DNA of 64,000 nt from Rhizobium sophoriradicis (GTDB lineage Bacteria > Pseudomonadota > Alphaproteobacteria > Rhizobiales > Rhizobiaceae): NCBI RefSeq assembly GCF_003939025.1, contig NZ_RQIH01000027.1, forward strand, positions 1-64,000, given 5' to 3'. Of the stretch, positions 16,993 to 25,446 are shown in pieces. The notes below the pieces were generated by a model. That model did not search any database. It had not been told where the DNA came from and saw only the letters and a list, made by a program, of their open reading frames with translations. Every line of letters begins with the position of its first letter. Position 1 is the first letter of the stretch. The position numbers and the translations under genes are program-made.

Positions 16993-17496
16993 ATGTCACT
17001 CAGAGCCATCGCCGGCGGCGCCGTTTTAACATCCTTCATCCTGATGGGCGGGATCGCCCGGGCGGCAAGCCCCGAAGAGAACCGCAAGATGATTTCCGAC
17101 TATTACGCCGCCTATGCCTCGGGCGACATGGACAAGGTCGCATCCTTTTTCGCCGACGACATTTTATGGCACATTCCCGGCCACCATCCGCTCGCCGGCA
17201 CCAAGCGCGGCAAGCAGGAAGTGGCCGCCTTCTTTCAGCAGCTCGGAAAAGGCAATTTCCGGGCAGAGCTGATCGCGCTGATAGCGGACGAGAACTGGGT
17301 CATCGATATGCATCGCGGCTGGTCGAACCGTGACGGCCTTGCCAATGTCGAAACGGTCTGGGTACTTGCGTTCAAGATCGAGAACGGCAAGATCAAAGAA
17401 GCCCGCAACTTTTCTTTCGATCAGGCCGCCGCGGACAGCTTCTTCTGGCAAGCATATCGGCTCAAACCGCTGCCCGACCGTCTGAAGACTGAGTGA
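16993..17496 (+). CDS. Secreted SnoaL/NTF2-like protein
   Basis: A 167-residue protein. MSLRAIAGGAVLTSFILMGG and the following IARA form a signal peptide. The mature domain is a SnoaL-like fold: ENRKMISDYYAAYASGDMDK, FFADDILWHIPGHHPLAG and NGKIKEARNFSFD are the classic strand and loop pattern. AAGGGAG lies 6-7 bases before the ATG at 16993. It is divergent from the AraC regulator. This pairing with the nearby secreted hydrolase and first SnoaL gene suggests a shared periplasmic pathway, but no substrate can be read. Confidence 0.82.
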   Translation: MSLRAIAGGAVLTSFILMGGIARAASPEENRKMISDYYAAYASGDMDKVASFFADDILWHIPGHHPLAGTKRGKQEVAAFFQQLGKGNFRAELIALIADENWVIDMHRGWSNRDGLANVETVWVLAFKIENGKIKEARNFSFDQAAADSFFWQAYRLKPLPDRLKTE

Positions 17497-17532
17497 GCAT
17501 CAGACAGTATGGCTCCGTAGGGGGGCCATCGC

Positions 17533-18636
17533 TCACGGACTGACAGGCTGCCGTTGGAGGAATGAGATTCGCTTCAACCGCAGCGCATGCTTTTCCAGCA
17601 GATGCCATGAAAGCCAGCCGAGCAACAATGTTATCGGCAGGGAAACGCCGAACACTGTCCACCACGTGCTGTACTGGCCGAGGGCATGGTTCACCACCTG
17701 CTCCACTGGCCAGCCGTAGAGATAGGTCCCGTAGGAAACATCGCCCAATCGGTCGAGAGTCGGCAGCTGTATGCTCGGCGAGATCGCGATGTAGACAAGC
17801 GGATAGGCAAACAACATCGGTCCGTAAGAATAGCCGGGCAAGAAGACGAGGCAGAGCACGCCGAGCGCCGCGAAGATCGACGCCAGGACAAGGTTCGGCT
17901 GCCACTTTTCCATCACGAACCAGAGAAGCGAACCGCAGAAGAAGTAGGGCGCGATAAAAGTGAAATCCGTTATCAACTGTGTGTCTGGCCACGGATGCTC
18001 GAAGAAAAGCTGCCAGGTCACGCCCACGGCAAGGGCAAGCGCCATGAACGGCGCTCGCAGAAGACCGATGGCCATCAACGCTGCAAGGATCAGGTAGCAG
18101 AAGATTTCCTGGCTGATCGACCAAAGAGAGCCGTTGGTGAAGGTGGCAAGCCAGGAGATTGCAGGATCATAGAACTGCACATTCGGCAGTTTCATGCCAT
18201 AGCTCGGATTGAGCACCGAGAGCACGGTCGTCTCCAGGGGATTCGACCAGCGCAAGTAACGCCTGATGCCCAGCGGGCTGAACAACGGGCCCAGAACATA
18301 CACGCTGAGCAGGATGCAGACGACAAGCGCCGGATAGATCCTCAGCGCCCGTCGCCAGAGAAAGCCGCCGACGCTGCCGAACTGCGCGCTCTGCGTGACG
18401 AGGAAACCGCTCGTGATGAAAAATGCATAGACCCCAAATATGCCAAGGATCTTGTCGTCGCCGAGCAACCGCACAAAGGGCTCGTTGGCCTCGGTCTTTT
18501 CCGAGATGAGAAAGGCATGCGAGAAGATAACGGTGGAGGCTGCGATGAGCCTGATGATGTTGACGTTTGGGTAAAATGGCCTTGTGACCCCGCGCCCGGG
18601 CATGCGATTCCCCGCTTTGACAATTCCGCAGAGCAT
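17533..18636 (-). CDS. Acyltransferase 3 family membrane protein (OafA/YrhL-like)
   Basis: A 367-residue inner-membrane protein with about ten hydrophobic segments. The N-terminus has NVNIIRLIAASTVIFSHAF, with the conserved catalytic-type His, then GVYAFFITSGFLVTQS and WRRALRIYPALVV, all signatures of the acyltransferase 3 family, which O-acetylates or acylates surface sugars. A GGGGA site supports an internal ATG at 18603, so the true start may be 11 codons later. No polysaccharide genes are near, so the target is open. Confidence 0.85.
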   Translation of the reverse strand: MLCGIVKAGNRMPGRGVTRPFYPNVNIIRLIAASTVIFSHAFLISEKTEANEPFVRLLGDDKILGIFGVYAFFITSGFLVTQSAQFGSVGGFLWRRALRIYPALVVCILLSVYVLGPLFSPLGIRRYLRWSNPLETTVLSVLNPSYGMKLPNVQFYDPAISWLATFTNGSLWSISQEIFCYLILAALMAIGLLRAPFMALALAVGVTWQLFFEHPWPDTQLITDFTFIAPYFFCGSLLWFVMEKWQPNLVLASIFAALGVLCLVFLPGYSYGPMLFAYPLVYIAISPSIQLPTLDRLGDVSYGTYLYGWPVEQVVNHALGQYSTWWTVFGVSLPITLLLGWLSWHLLEKHALRLKRISFLQRQPVSP

Positions 18637-18689
18637 TAAGGTGGGCTTTGAATGTTGTCACGAGCCGTTGTGCAACAGTGCGCGATAAT

Positions 18690-18910
18690 CTCTGGTCCAC
18701 CGGTGGTGGCTCGCCCCCGGCCTGGTTGAGGGTCGCCCCGCCGCCTTGGTGTTTGAGCAGGGCGCTGTCCTGCGCACCCCTGCCTATTTCATTGTTCTCA
18801 GCTGGGCCGGGGATTCGCTGCTTGCGATCCGTGACTTCCGTTACGCGCGCTATGCTTTGGAAGCGGCGGACGTTAAGCCGATAGGCGCGGCTTTCGTCAG
18901 AGACGCTTGA
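18690..18910 (+). pseudogene. 3' remnant of an ECF41/SigJ-like sigma-factor gene
   Basis: The plus-strand frame after a stop near 18686 reads APGLVEGRPAALVFEQGA, then PAYFIVLSWAGDSLLAIRDF and RYARYALEAADV before a natural TGA at 18908-18910. This is the typical C-terminal SnoaL-like tail of ECF41-type sigma factors. The sigma domains are absent, so this is a dead 3' fragment. Confidence 0.6.
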
Positions 18911-19020
18911 GACCGGCAGTCGGGGGCCGACCAATATGGGTCCGAATTTCCGATCGGCGTCATCTCGGCGGGCTGCTGCCCTCTTCTTCTCGTGCAAGGA
19001 TGCGGTCGCAGCACGCTATC

Positions 19021-19086
19021 AAGCCACAGCCGCATTGAGGCGGGTTGAGCCGTTTTGAGGAAGTTGGCGGCGAATTTGTCGTTGCG
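19021..19086 (-). mobile_element. C-terminal remnant of an IS5-like transposase
   Basis: The minus strand encodes TRNDKFAANFLKTAQPASMR followed by LWL, resembling the conserved end of rhizobial IS5-family transposases (TRYDKLAANFL... SMRLWL). No catalytic DDE region remains. It sits among other remnants between 18.6 and 20.2 kb and probably marks the agent of their breakage. Confidence 0.5.
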
Positions 19087-19235
19087 GGTGGACGCGTTGA
19101 TCCCGCCTGCCTTCTTCTGCGATCGCGGCTCGCGTTCAGGCAGTGCGGCTTGTACTTTTTTCAATTCCAAATTTCAGAATACGCGCGTATATTGCAGACG
19201 GGGTTGCAGTATCGGTGTCTTGAGGGGTTGGAGAC

Positions 19236-19490
19236 ATGGGCTGGAATACGTCATCGGCATTCACGCCCGTCGCGCTTGCTTTGCGCGGCCCGGCAACGCG
19301 CAAGATCGTTCGGACGCTGGGCGACGCAGCGCATCTCCTGCTCAAAGACTGGCCTTCCGACGATGGCGAGGAATATGTCGCCGCCGTAAAAGCCTGCGTC
19401 GACGCAATTACGGGGAAATTGCCCCGGAGCGATTCCGGGAGGCCCTTTTGCGTGCGGCCAATGAGGCGGGTATCACAGTTCTAGCGGTCG
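19236..19490 (+). pseudogene. Frameshifted DUF982 gene
   Basis: The first ~60 codons read like DUF982, a small rhizobial family: PVALALRGPATRKIVRTLGD, AAHLLLKDWP and YVAAVKACVDAITGKLP. Near 19415-19425 the frame must shift by one base to continue PERFREALLRAANEAGITVL, the usual family end. One indel therefore breaks the gene unless it is a sequencing error. DUF982 proteins have no assigned function. Confidence 0.65.
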
Positions 19491-19934
19491 TCCAGCAGCC
19501 ACCAACGTCCGTTCGGCGACCGAGCATGTCCTCGCAGCGCGAGGTAAGTCCTCTGCCGAACAGCCGCTCGGCTGTCAGCCTAGCGTTGCCCTTGCGAGAT
19601 CACGTCGCGGGCTCGCAAAGCATGAGCTATGATCGCCAAAGCTCGTTTGCCTCCGACACCGGCTCCCCCGCCGCGGAGACGATCGTCGAACCATAGGGCT
19701 CCCGTGACGATGCGGGAGATATAATTTCCGCTTGCGCCTCGCGCCCTGCCGCGGCCAATCCAGCGCTAGCGACTAGATTTAAACGCGGGTAAATGTTTTC
19801 AACATCTCCCGCGTATTCAGCCCAGTTGGTCAATGAGATCCGTGTCTACCTCACGTAGCGCATCGCGACCGCCCCTACCGCAGTGGCCGCGCGGGCGCTG
19901 GCTGAAAATAAAATGTGTCCAGAGCGAGAGCTTC

Positions 19935-20131
19935 ATGATCGCCGGCCATGGCGGCCATGGTCCGCGCGCCCAGATTATCGAAATTACCGACGAGCAATGG
20001 CATACCGGCATGGACGTCTAGCTGATGAACGTCCTCAGTTCAGGCGGCTCGTGACCTCCGATCATGGCTGACAAATCCGGCGCGATCATCAACAGCTCCA
20101 CCGCTGGCCGGCAACGGAAGAGCGCCGCGTA
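19935..20131 (+). pseudogene. Remnant of a short-chain dehydrogenase/reductase gene
   Basis: The frame reads GHGGHGPRAQIIEITDEQWH TGMDV, a stop, LMNVL, then after a local frame slip PIMADKSGAIINSSTA. These are the SDR segments around the NNAG-like loop, the alpha-F helix and the catalytic-Ser strand. Two stops and at least one frame disturbance make it non-functional. The Rossmann start and YxxxK motif are missing. Confidence 0.6.
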
Positions 20132-20183
20132 AATGTGCCGGTGCCACGGCGCGAGGCAGCAAGTCGCTGGTCATAAAGCAAGT

Positions 20184-20219
20184 CCAAAACGTTTTGGCTT
20201 GACTCCCAAAACGTTTTGG
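20184..20219. promoter_or_regulatory. Double LacI-family operator
   Basis: Two perfect 14-bp palindromes CCAAAACGTTTTGG occur at 20184-20197 and 20206-20219. Their centres are 22 bp apart, about two helical turns, allowing two repressor dimers on one face. The site lies 32 bases before the LacI-type regulator gene, so the regulator most likely represses itself and the sugar operon behind it. Confidence 0.85.
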
Positions 20220-20250
20220 ACAATCGTTTCCTCGGTTCGGGAGGAAGAGC

Positions 20251-21261
20251 TTGGCCAATCTTAAACAACTCGCGCAATCCTTGGGGCTTTCGATCACGAC
20301 GGTGTCGCGAGCTCTCGACGGTTATGCCGATGTGTCGGCCGTCACGCGCGAGCGAGTTCGCGAGGCTGCCGACAAGGTCGGCTACCGGCCGAATGCTTCG
20401 GCCCGCCGCCTCCGCAAGCAGCGCGCCGAACTGGTTGCCGTCACGCTGCCGAGCGATCCTGGTCATATCGGCCCTCCGCATTTCCTCGATATGTTGTCGG
20501 GCTGCGCCGAACATCTTGCTGCTGCCGGCCTCAATCTGGTGATTGCGCCGGTACCGCGCGGCGAGAGCGAACTCGACATCTGCCGCCGCTTCGTCGATGG
20601 CCGCCGCGTCGATGCCATGCTTCTCGTTCGCACCAAGCGGAAGGACGAGCGCGTCGAATTCTTGCAGTCGCGCGGCATCCCCTTCGTCACCAACGGCCGC
20701 ACAGAAAGCCTGATGCCCCATCCCTATATCGATGGCGACGGCTTTGCCGGCTTCCGGGCCGCGACGTTGCGCTTCCATGCCGCCGGCCACCGCCGCATCG
20801 GCCATATCGCCGGCCCGCAGGAATATTACTTCGCACATGACCGCTGCCGCGGCTGGCGGGCGGCGATGGAGGAATGCGACCTTGCGACCGATCTCTGCGC
20901 CGAGGGCGCGCCGCTGGAACAGGGCGGTTATCTCGCAGCACTCGAACTTCTGCGCCAACCGTCGCGTCCGACCGCACTCGTCTGCGCCACCGACGAAATG
21001 GCGATCGGGGCACTCCGCGCACTGCGCGAGGTCGATGGCGGCAACCAGATCAGCATTGTCGGCCACGACGACCTGCCGATGGGCGCCTTCACCAGCCCGC
21101 CGCTCTCGACCATGCGCATGACTGGCGAACACCTCGGCGCGAGCTTCGCCTCGCTGCTGCTGCGCGCCATTGGTGGCGAACCCGCCGAAGAACTCCAGGA
21201 GCTTCACGTGATCGAATTCGTCGATCGCGACAGCCATCGCCGTCCGCTCAGAGCGGCATAG
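20251..21261 (+). CDS. LacI-family transcriptional regulator of the sugar operon
   Basis: A 336-residue repressor. Residues 1-50 form the HTH and hinge (NLKQLAQSLGLSITTVSRAL, then YRPNASARRLRKQ). The rest is a periplasmic-binding-protein-like sugar-sensing domain, with ALVCATDEMAIGALRAL and SIVGHDDLPMGAFTSPPLST typical of the family. The start is TTG at 20251, preceded by GGAGGA. It directly follows a double operator and precedes the ABC transporter genes, so it should be the operon repressor, released by the transported sugar or a derivative. Confidence 0.9.
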   Translation: MANLKQLAQSLGLSITTVSRALDGYADVSAVTRERVREAADKVGYRPNASARRLRKQRAELVAVTLPSDPGHIGPPHFLDMLSGCAEHLAAAGLNLVIAPVPRGESELDICRRFVDGRRVDAMLLVRTKRKDERVEFLQSRGIPFVTNGRTESLMPHPYIDGDGFAGFRAATLRFHAAGHRRIGHIAGPQEYYFAHDRCRGWRAAMEECDLATDLCAEGAPLEQGGYLAALELLRQPSRPTALVCATDEMAIGALRALREVDGGNQISIVGHDDLPMGAFTSPPLSTMRMTGEHLGASFASLLLRAIGGEPAEELQELHVIEFVDRDSHRRPLRAA

Positions 21262-21303
21262 ACAGCAGTGCATCTCAAACAAAGAACAATGAAGGAGGAG
21301 AAG

Positions 21304-22578
21304 ATGAAACATATCATGTCATTTGGAATTCTGGCTTCCACCGTGCTGGCCTTCGCCTCGCCGGTGCTCGCCCAGACGGTTTTCGTGTCCACCCAGCTTC
21401 GCCCGATCGAGGAGGCGACCGTCGTGCGCGAGGAACTCCTGAAGGACGTCGGCCCGGTCGATTACGTGGTCGAAGAGCCGCCGCAGTTTGCCGTCCGCAT
21501 GGAAGCCGAACGCCAGGCCGGCAAGCGCACCGTCAGCCTCGTCGGCGCGCTGCATGGCGAGCTTTCGCCGCTCGCCGACAAGGACACACTCGAACCGCTC
21601 GACGACCTCGCCAAGAAGCTGGCGGCGAGTGGTATGCCGCAGTCGCTGCTCGACCTCGGCAAGCTCGGCAAGTCGACCCAGCAATATATCCCGTGGATGC
21701 AAGCGACCTATGTGATGGCCGCCAAGAAGGAAGCCCTGCAATACCTGCCTGCCGGCGCCGACGTGAACGCGCTGAACTACGATCAGTTGATCGAATGGGG
21801 CAAGAACATGCAGGAGGCGACCGGCCAACCGCAGATCGGCTTTCCGGCCGGCCCGAAGGGGCTGATGGCGCGTTACTTCCAGGGCTATTTCTATCCGTCT
21901 TTCACCGGAGGTGTCGTGCGCACCTTCCAGAGTGCCGACGCGGCTGCCGGCTGGGAGAAGCTGAAGGCGCTGTGGGCCTATGTGACACCGAACTCCACCA
22001 GCTACGACTTCATGCAGGAGCCGCTGGCCGCCGGCGAAGTCATGGTCGCCTGGGATCATATCGCCCGCCTGAAGAATGCCATTTCCGCCGCACCGGATGA
22101 TTATGTCGTCTTCCCCGCCCCCGCCGGTCCCAAGGGTCGCGGCTACATGCCGGTGGTTGCCGGTCTCGCCATTCCGAAAGGCGCGCCCGACAAGGCCGGT
22201 GCAGAAAAAATCATCGAACACCTGTCCATGCCGGACACGCAGCTCCTGACCGCCTCCAAGGTCGGCTTCTTCCCGACCTTGAACGTCAAGCTGCCGCCGG
22301 ATCTCGATGCCGGCGTCGCCCTGCTCGCCGGTGCCGTCACCGCCACCCAGGCTTCCAAGGACGCGGTCATCTCGCTGCTCCCGGTCGGTCTCGGTGACAA
22401 GGGCGGCGAGTTCAACAAAGTCTACATGGACAGTTTTCAGCGCATCGTGCTGCAGAACGAGCCCGTTGCAGACGTGCTGAAGGCCCAGGGCGCCACGATG
22501 GCCAAGCTGATGGCCGACACGAAGGCTGCCTGCTGGGCGCCCGATGCCAAGAGCGATGGCCCCTGCCCGGTTCAATAA
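21304..22578 (+). CDS. ABC transporter sugar-binding protein
   Basis: A 424-residue exported solute-binding protein of the MalE/UgpB type (family 1). MKHIMSFGILASTVLAFASP and VLAQ form the signal peptide. The protein contains EPLDDLAKKL, YDQLIEWGKNMQEATGQP and AGEVMVAWDHIARLKNAI typical of such proteins. AAGGAGGAG lies just before the ATG at 21304. It is the first transporter gene after the LacI regulator and the most abundantly needed component; a hairpin follows it. The ligand is probably a glycoside given the GH63-like gene in the operon. Confidence 0.88.
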   Translation: MKHIMSFGILASTVLAFASPVLAQTVFVSTQLRPIEEATVVREELLKDVGPVDYVVEEPPQFAVRMEAERQAGKRTVSLVGALHGELSPLADKDTLEPLDDLAKKLAASGMPQSLLDLGKLGKSTQQYIPWMQATYVMAAKKEALQYLPAGADVNALNYDQLIEWGKNMQEATGQPQIGFPAGPKGLMARYFQGYFYPSFTGGVVRTFQSADAAAGWEKLKALWAYVTPNSTSYDFMQEPLAAGEVMVAWDHIARLKNAISAAPDDYVVFPAPAGPKGRGYMPVVAGLAIPKGAPDKAGAEKIIEHLSMPDTQLLTASKVGFFPTLNVKLPPDLDAGVALLAGAVTATQASKDAVISLLPVGLGDKGGEFNKVYMDSFQRIVLQNEPVADVLKAQGATMAKLMADTKAACWAPDAKSDGPCPVQ

Positions 22579-22591
22579 ATCCACGTAGCAA

Positions 22592-22616
22592 GCGTCCGGA
22601 CAAACTGCCCGGACGC
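22592..22616 (+). terminator. Intercistronic hairpin after the binding-protein gene
   Basis: GCGTCCGG (22592-22599) pairs with CCGGACGC (22609-22616) around a 9-base loop. It lies between the binding-protein and first permease genes without a strong T-tract. Such hairpins usually stabilise the upstream mRNA or partly end transcription, giving more binding protein than membrane subunits. Confidence 0.6.
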
Positions 22617-22650
22617 CCTTTCACCTCTCTGCTCGTCAAGGCCGGAGCCG

Positions 22651-23502
22651 ATGACCAACAGCCGACCCTGGATCCCTTATCTGCTGATCCTACCATCCGT
22701 CGCCTTCCTGGCACTGCTCTTCGTCGTGCCGCTGGTACAGACGATCTGGCTGGCGGTTTCGGACAATGGCGCGCCTTCGCTCGCAAATGCCGAGCGCATG
22801 GTAACGGACATCAATTTCAGCCGCTCGGTGAAGAACACCTTCCTGCTGACGATCGCGGTCGTACCGGTACAGATCGCCATCGCGCTTGCCATGGGTACGA
22901 TGGTCGCCAAGGTCGGCCGCGGGCGCGAGACGATCCTGTGGATCTGGACGATCCCGCTCGGCATTTCCGACCTCGCCGCTGGTCTCGTCTGGTTGTCGAT
23001 CCTGCAGAATACCGGCTATCTGAATTCGCTGCTCTTCGGCCTCGGCATCATCGGCAGGCAGGCAAGCTGGCTCTCCTACCAGACGCCGGTCGCGCTATTC
23101 ATCGCGATTGCGGTTGCTGAAATCTGGCGCGGCACGGCAATCGTCATGGTCATCATCGTCGCCGGTCTCAACCAGGTGCCGAAGGAATTCAAGGAAGCCG
23201 CCGAAATCTTCGGGGCTGGCCCGTGGACGCGCTTCTGGCGCATCACCCTGCCGCTGATCCGCCCCGCCCTGCAATCGGCGCTGATCCTGCGCACCGTGCT
23301 CGCCTTCGAGGTCTTCGCGGTGGTCTATGCGCTAGGCGGCCGCAACTTCCCGGTTCTCGTCGGCGAGGCCTATAACTGGCAGAACCAGAACCAGAATTAC
23401 AGCGTCGCCGCCGCCTATGCGGTGCTGATCATGATCATCTCGCTTGCCGCCACGCTCATCTATCTGAAAGCCTTGAAGGTCGATCCGGAGCGCTTGCCAT
23501 GA
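22651..23502 (+). CDS. ABC sugar transporter permease (MalF/UgpA type)
   Basis: A 283-residue inner-membrane protein with six hydrophobic segments, the first at WIPYLLILPSVAFLALLFVV. The coupling (EAA) loop reads EFKEAAEIFGAGPWTRFWRI. GGAG precedes the ATG. Its stop overlaps the next start by four bases (ATGA), so the two permeases are translationally coupled. It forms the channel with the protein at 23499. Confidence 0.9.
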   Translation: MTNSRPWIPYLLILPSVAFLALLFVVPLVQTIWLAVSDNGAPSLANAERMVTDINFSRSVKNTFLLTIAVVPVQIAIALAMGTMVAKVGRGRETILWIWTIPLGISDLAAGLVWLSILQNTGYLNSLLFGLGIIGRQASWLSYQTPVALFIAIAVAEIWRGTAIVMVIIVAGLNQVPKEFKEAAEIFGAGPWTRFWRITLPLIRPALQSALILRTVLAFEVFAVVYALGGRNFPVLVGEAYNWQNQNQNYSVAAAYAVLIMIISLAATLIYLKALKVDPERLP

Positions 23503-24356
23503 CCGCGGATACCGTCAACACGAGCGCCGACACCCGCAACGCCGCCAGCTTCGTCTCCTCGCGGCGCTGGCTGCTGTGGAGCGGCATCGCAGCACTTTGC
23601 GCCTGGGTACTGGTGCCGATCTATCTGGTCGCGCTCGGCGCACTCGGCGGCCGCCAGGGTGTTTATGTCTGGCCCAAGACGGGATTGCCGACTGGTCTGT
23701 CGCTGGATCCCTTCATTCTCTTCCTGAAGACCGAAGGCGTCGTCCAATCCTTTCTCAACTCGCTGGGGGCAGCCGGCATCACGGTGGCGCTTTCCATCCT
23801 GCTCGGCGCGCCGGCCGGTTACGCGCTCGCCCGCTACGATTTCCGCGGAAAGGACAGCTACCGCCTCCTGGTGTTGCTGACCCGCGCCTTTCCGCTGGCA
23901 ATCCTGGCATTGCCGCTGACGGTCTCCTTCATCCGGCTCGGCCTCTACGACACAATCGTCGGCGTCGGCCTCATCCATACGGTCCTGGCGCTTCCGTTCG
24001 CGGCACTCGTCACGCAGGGCATTTTCCTCGGCGTGCCCAGAGAGTTGGAAGAAGCCGCCTGGGTGTTCGGCTGCACCCGCATCCAGGCCTTCTTCAAGGT
24101 GGTCGCGCCCCTGGCTTTGCCCGGCATCGTCGCGACAGCGGTCTTTGCCTTCGTCATCTCGTGGAACGAGGTCTTTGCCGCGTCGGTGCTGACGGTGCGC
24201 AACCGCACGCTGACCGCCTACCTGCTGACGGTGCTCTCGGAAAGCCCGATGCACTACCGCTTTGCCGGCGGCCTGATGCTCATCCTTCCCTCGGTTGTCT
24301 TCATCTTCGCGGTCAGGCGTTACCTCTTCGCGATCTGGGGCATTTCCTCCAAATAA
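23499..24356 (+). CDS. ABC sugar transporter permease (MalG/UgpE type)
   Basis: A 285-residue inner-membrane protein with six hydrophobic segments. The EAA loop reads ELEEAAWVFGCTRIQAFFKV, and VATAVFAFVISWNEVFAASV contains the conserved WNE patch of MalG-type subunits. The N-terminus starts with ~20 polar residues before the first membrane span. It overlaps the preceding permease gene by four bases and is followed 13 bases later by the ATPase gene. Confidence 0.9.
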   Translation: MTADTVNTSADTRNAASFVSSRRWLLWSGIAALCAWVLVPIYLVALGALGGRQGVYVWPKTGLPTGLSLDPFILFLKTEGVVQSFLNSLGAAGITVALSILLGAPAGYALARYDFRGKDSYRLLVLLTRAFPLAILALPLTVSFIRLGLYDTIVGVGLIHTVLALPFAALVTQGIFLGVPRELEEAAWVFGCTRIQAFFKVVAPLALPGIVATAVFAFVISWNEVFAASVLTVRNRTLTAYLLTVLSESPMHYRFAGGLMLILPSVVFIFAVRRYLFAIWGISSK

Positions 24357-24369
24357 CGGGACCATCGAC

Positions 24370-25428
24370 ATGGCCAATATTGTCATCGACCGCATCCGCA
24401 AGAGTTTCGGAGCCTTCCAGGCGCTGAAAGAGGTCTCGCTGACGATCAACGACGGCGAATTCGTCTCGCTGCTCGGCCCGTCCGGCTGCGGCAAGACCAC
24501 GCTGCTGCGGATCATCGCCGGCCTCGAGACCGCAACATCGGGCGATGTCCGCATCGGCGACAAGTCGGTGATCGGCTTGCCTCCTAAGGATCGTGGCCTT
24601 GCGATGGTCTTCCAGAACTACGCCGTCTTTCCGCATATGACTGTTTACGAGAACGTCGCCTTTGGGCTGCGGATGCAGAAGGTCGACGACGCAGGCGTGA
24701 AGACGCAGGTCGAAAAGGCCGCCGGCCTGTTGCATATCGAACAGTATCTCGACCGCTACCCGAACAAGCTTTCCGGCGGCCAGCGCCAGCGCGTCGCGGT
24801 CGCTCGCGCCCTTGCCGTCGAACCGAAGGTTCTGTTGATGGACGAGCCGCTTTCGAACCTCGACGCGCTGCTCCGTCTCGAAATGCGCACCGAGCTCAAG
24901 ACCGTGCTGCAATCGGCAGGCACCACGACGATCTATGTCACCCACGACCAGACGGAAGCGATGGGCCTTTCCGACCGCATCGCCGTCATGCATGGCGGCG
25001 TGGTCGAACAGGTCGGCCATCCGGTCGAGATCTACAATCACCCGGCAACACGTTTCGTCGGCGGCTTCATCGGCAATCCGCCGATGAACTTCATCAAGGT
25101 GCCGGTTGAGAACGGCCAGGTGGCGGTAGGCGACGAACGGCTCGTGGCGCCGCAGGAATCCGGCGATCAAATCGTCCTCGGTCTGCGCGGCGAGGCCGTC
25201 GAACTCGCGCCGCTGCCGCAGGGTCTCGAAATGCGGGTTCGCGTGGCCGAGCCGATGGGCTCGCATCTGCTGTTGACTGGGTCGATCCATGACCAGCCGG
25301 TCCGCGTCATCCTGCCGGCTTCGGAGACCGTGAAGAGCGGCGAGACCATCGGTCTGAAGCTCGACCAGAAGCGCATCACCTGGCTTTCGCCCGAAAGCGG
25401 CAAGTCCTTTCCGGCCGTCTTGGCCTGA
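24370..25428 (+). CDS. ABC transporter ATPase (UgpC/MalK type)
   Basis: A 352-residue cytosolic ATPase. GPSGCGKTT is Walker A, LSGGQRQRVAVARAL the signature, VLLMDEPLSNLD Walker B, and YVTHDQTEAMGLSDRI the switch His region. The last ~110 residues form the TOBE/MRP regulatory domain seen in MalK and UgpC. The start is the ATG at 24370; the longer frame upstream lies inside the permease gene. It energises the permease pair, and it may serve other CUT1 transporters as well. Confidence 0.92.
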   Translation: MANIVIDRIRKSFGAFQALKEVSLTINDGEFVSLLGPSGCGKTTLLRIIAGLETATSGDVRIGDKSVIGLPPKDRGLAMVFQNYAVFPHMTVYENVAFGLRMQKVDDAGVKTQVEKAAGLLHIEQYLDRYPNKLSGGQRQRVAVARALAVEPKVLLMDEPLSNLDALLRLEMRTELKTVLQSAGTTTIYVTHDQTEAMGLSDRIAVMHGGVVEQVGHPVEIYNHPATRFVGGFIGNPPMNFIKVPVENGQVAVGDERLVAPQESGDQIVLGLRGEAVELAPLPQGLEMRVRVAEPMGSHLLLTGSIHDQPVRVILPASETVKSGETIGLKLDQKRITWLSPESGKSFPAVLA

Positions 25429-25446
25429 GAATACCGGAGCACCGAA

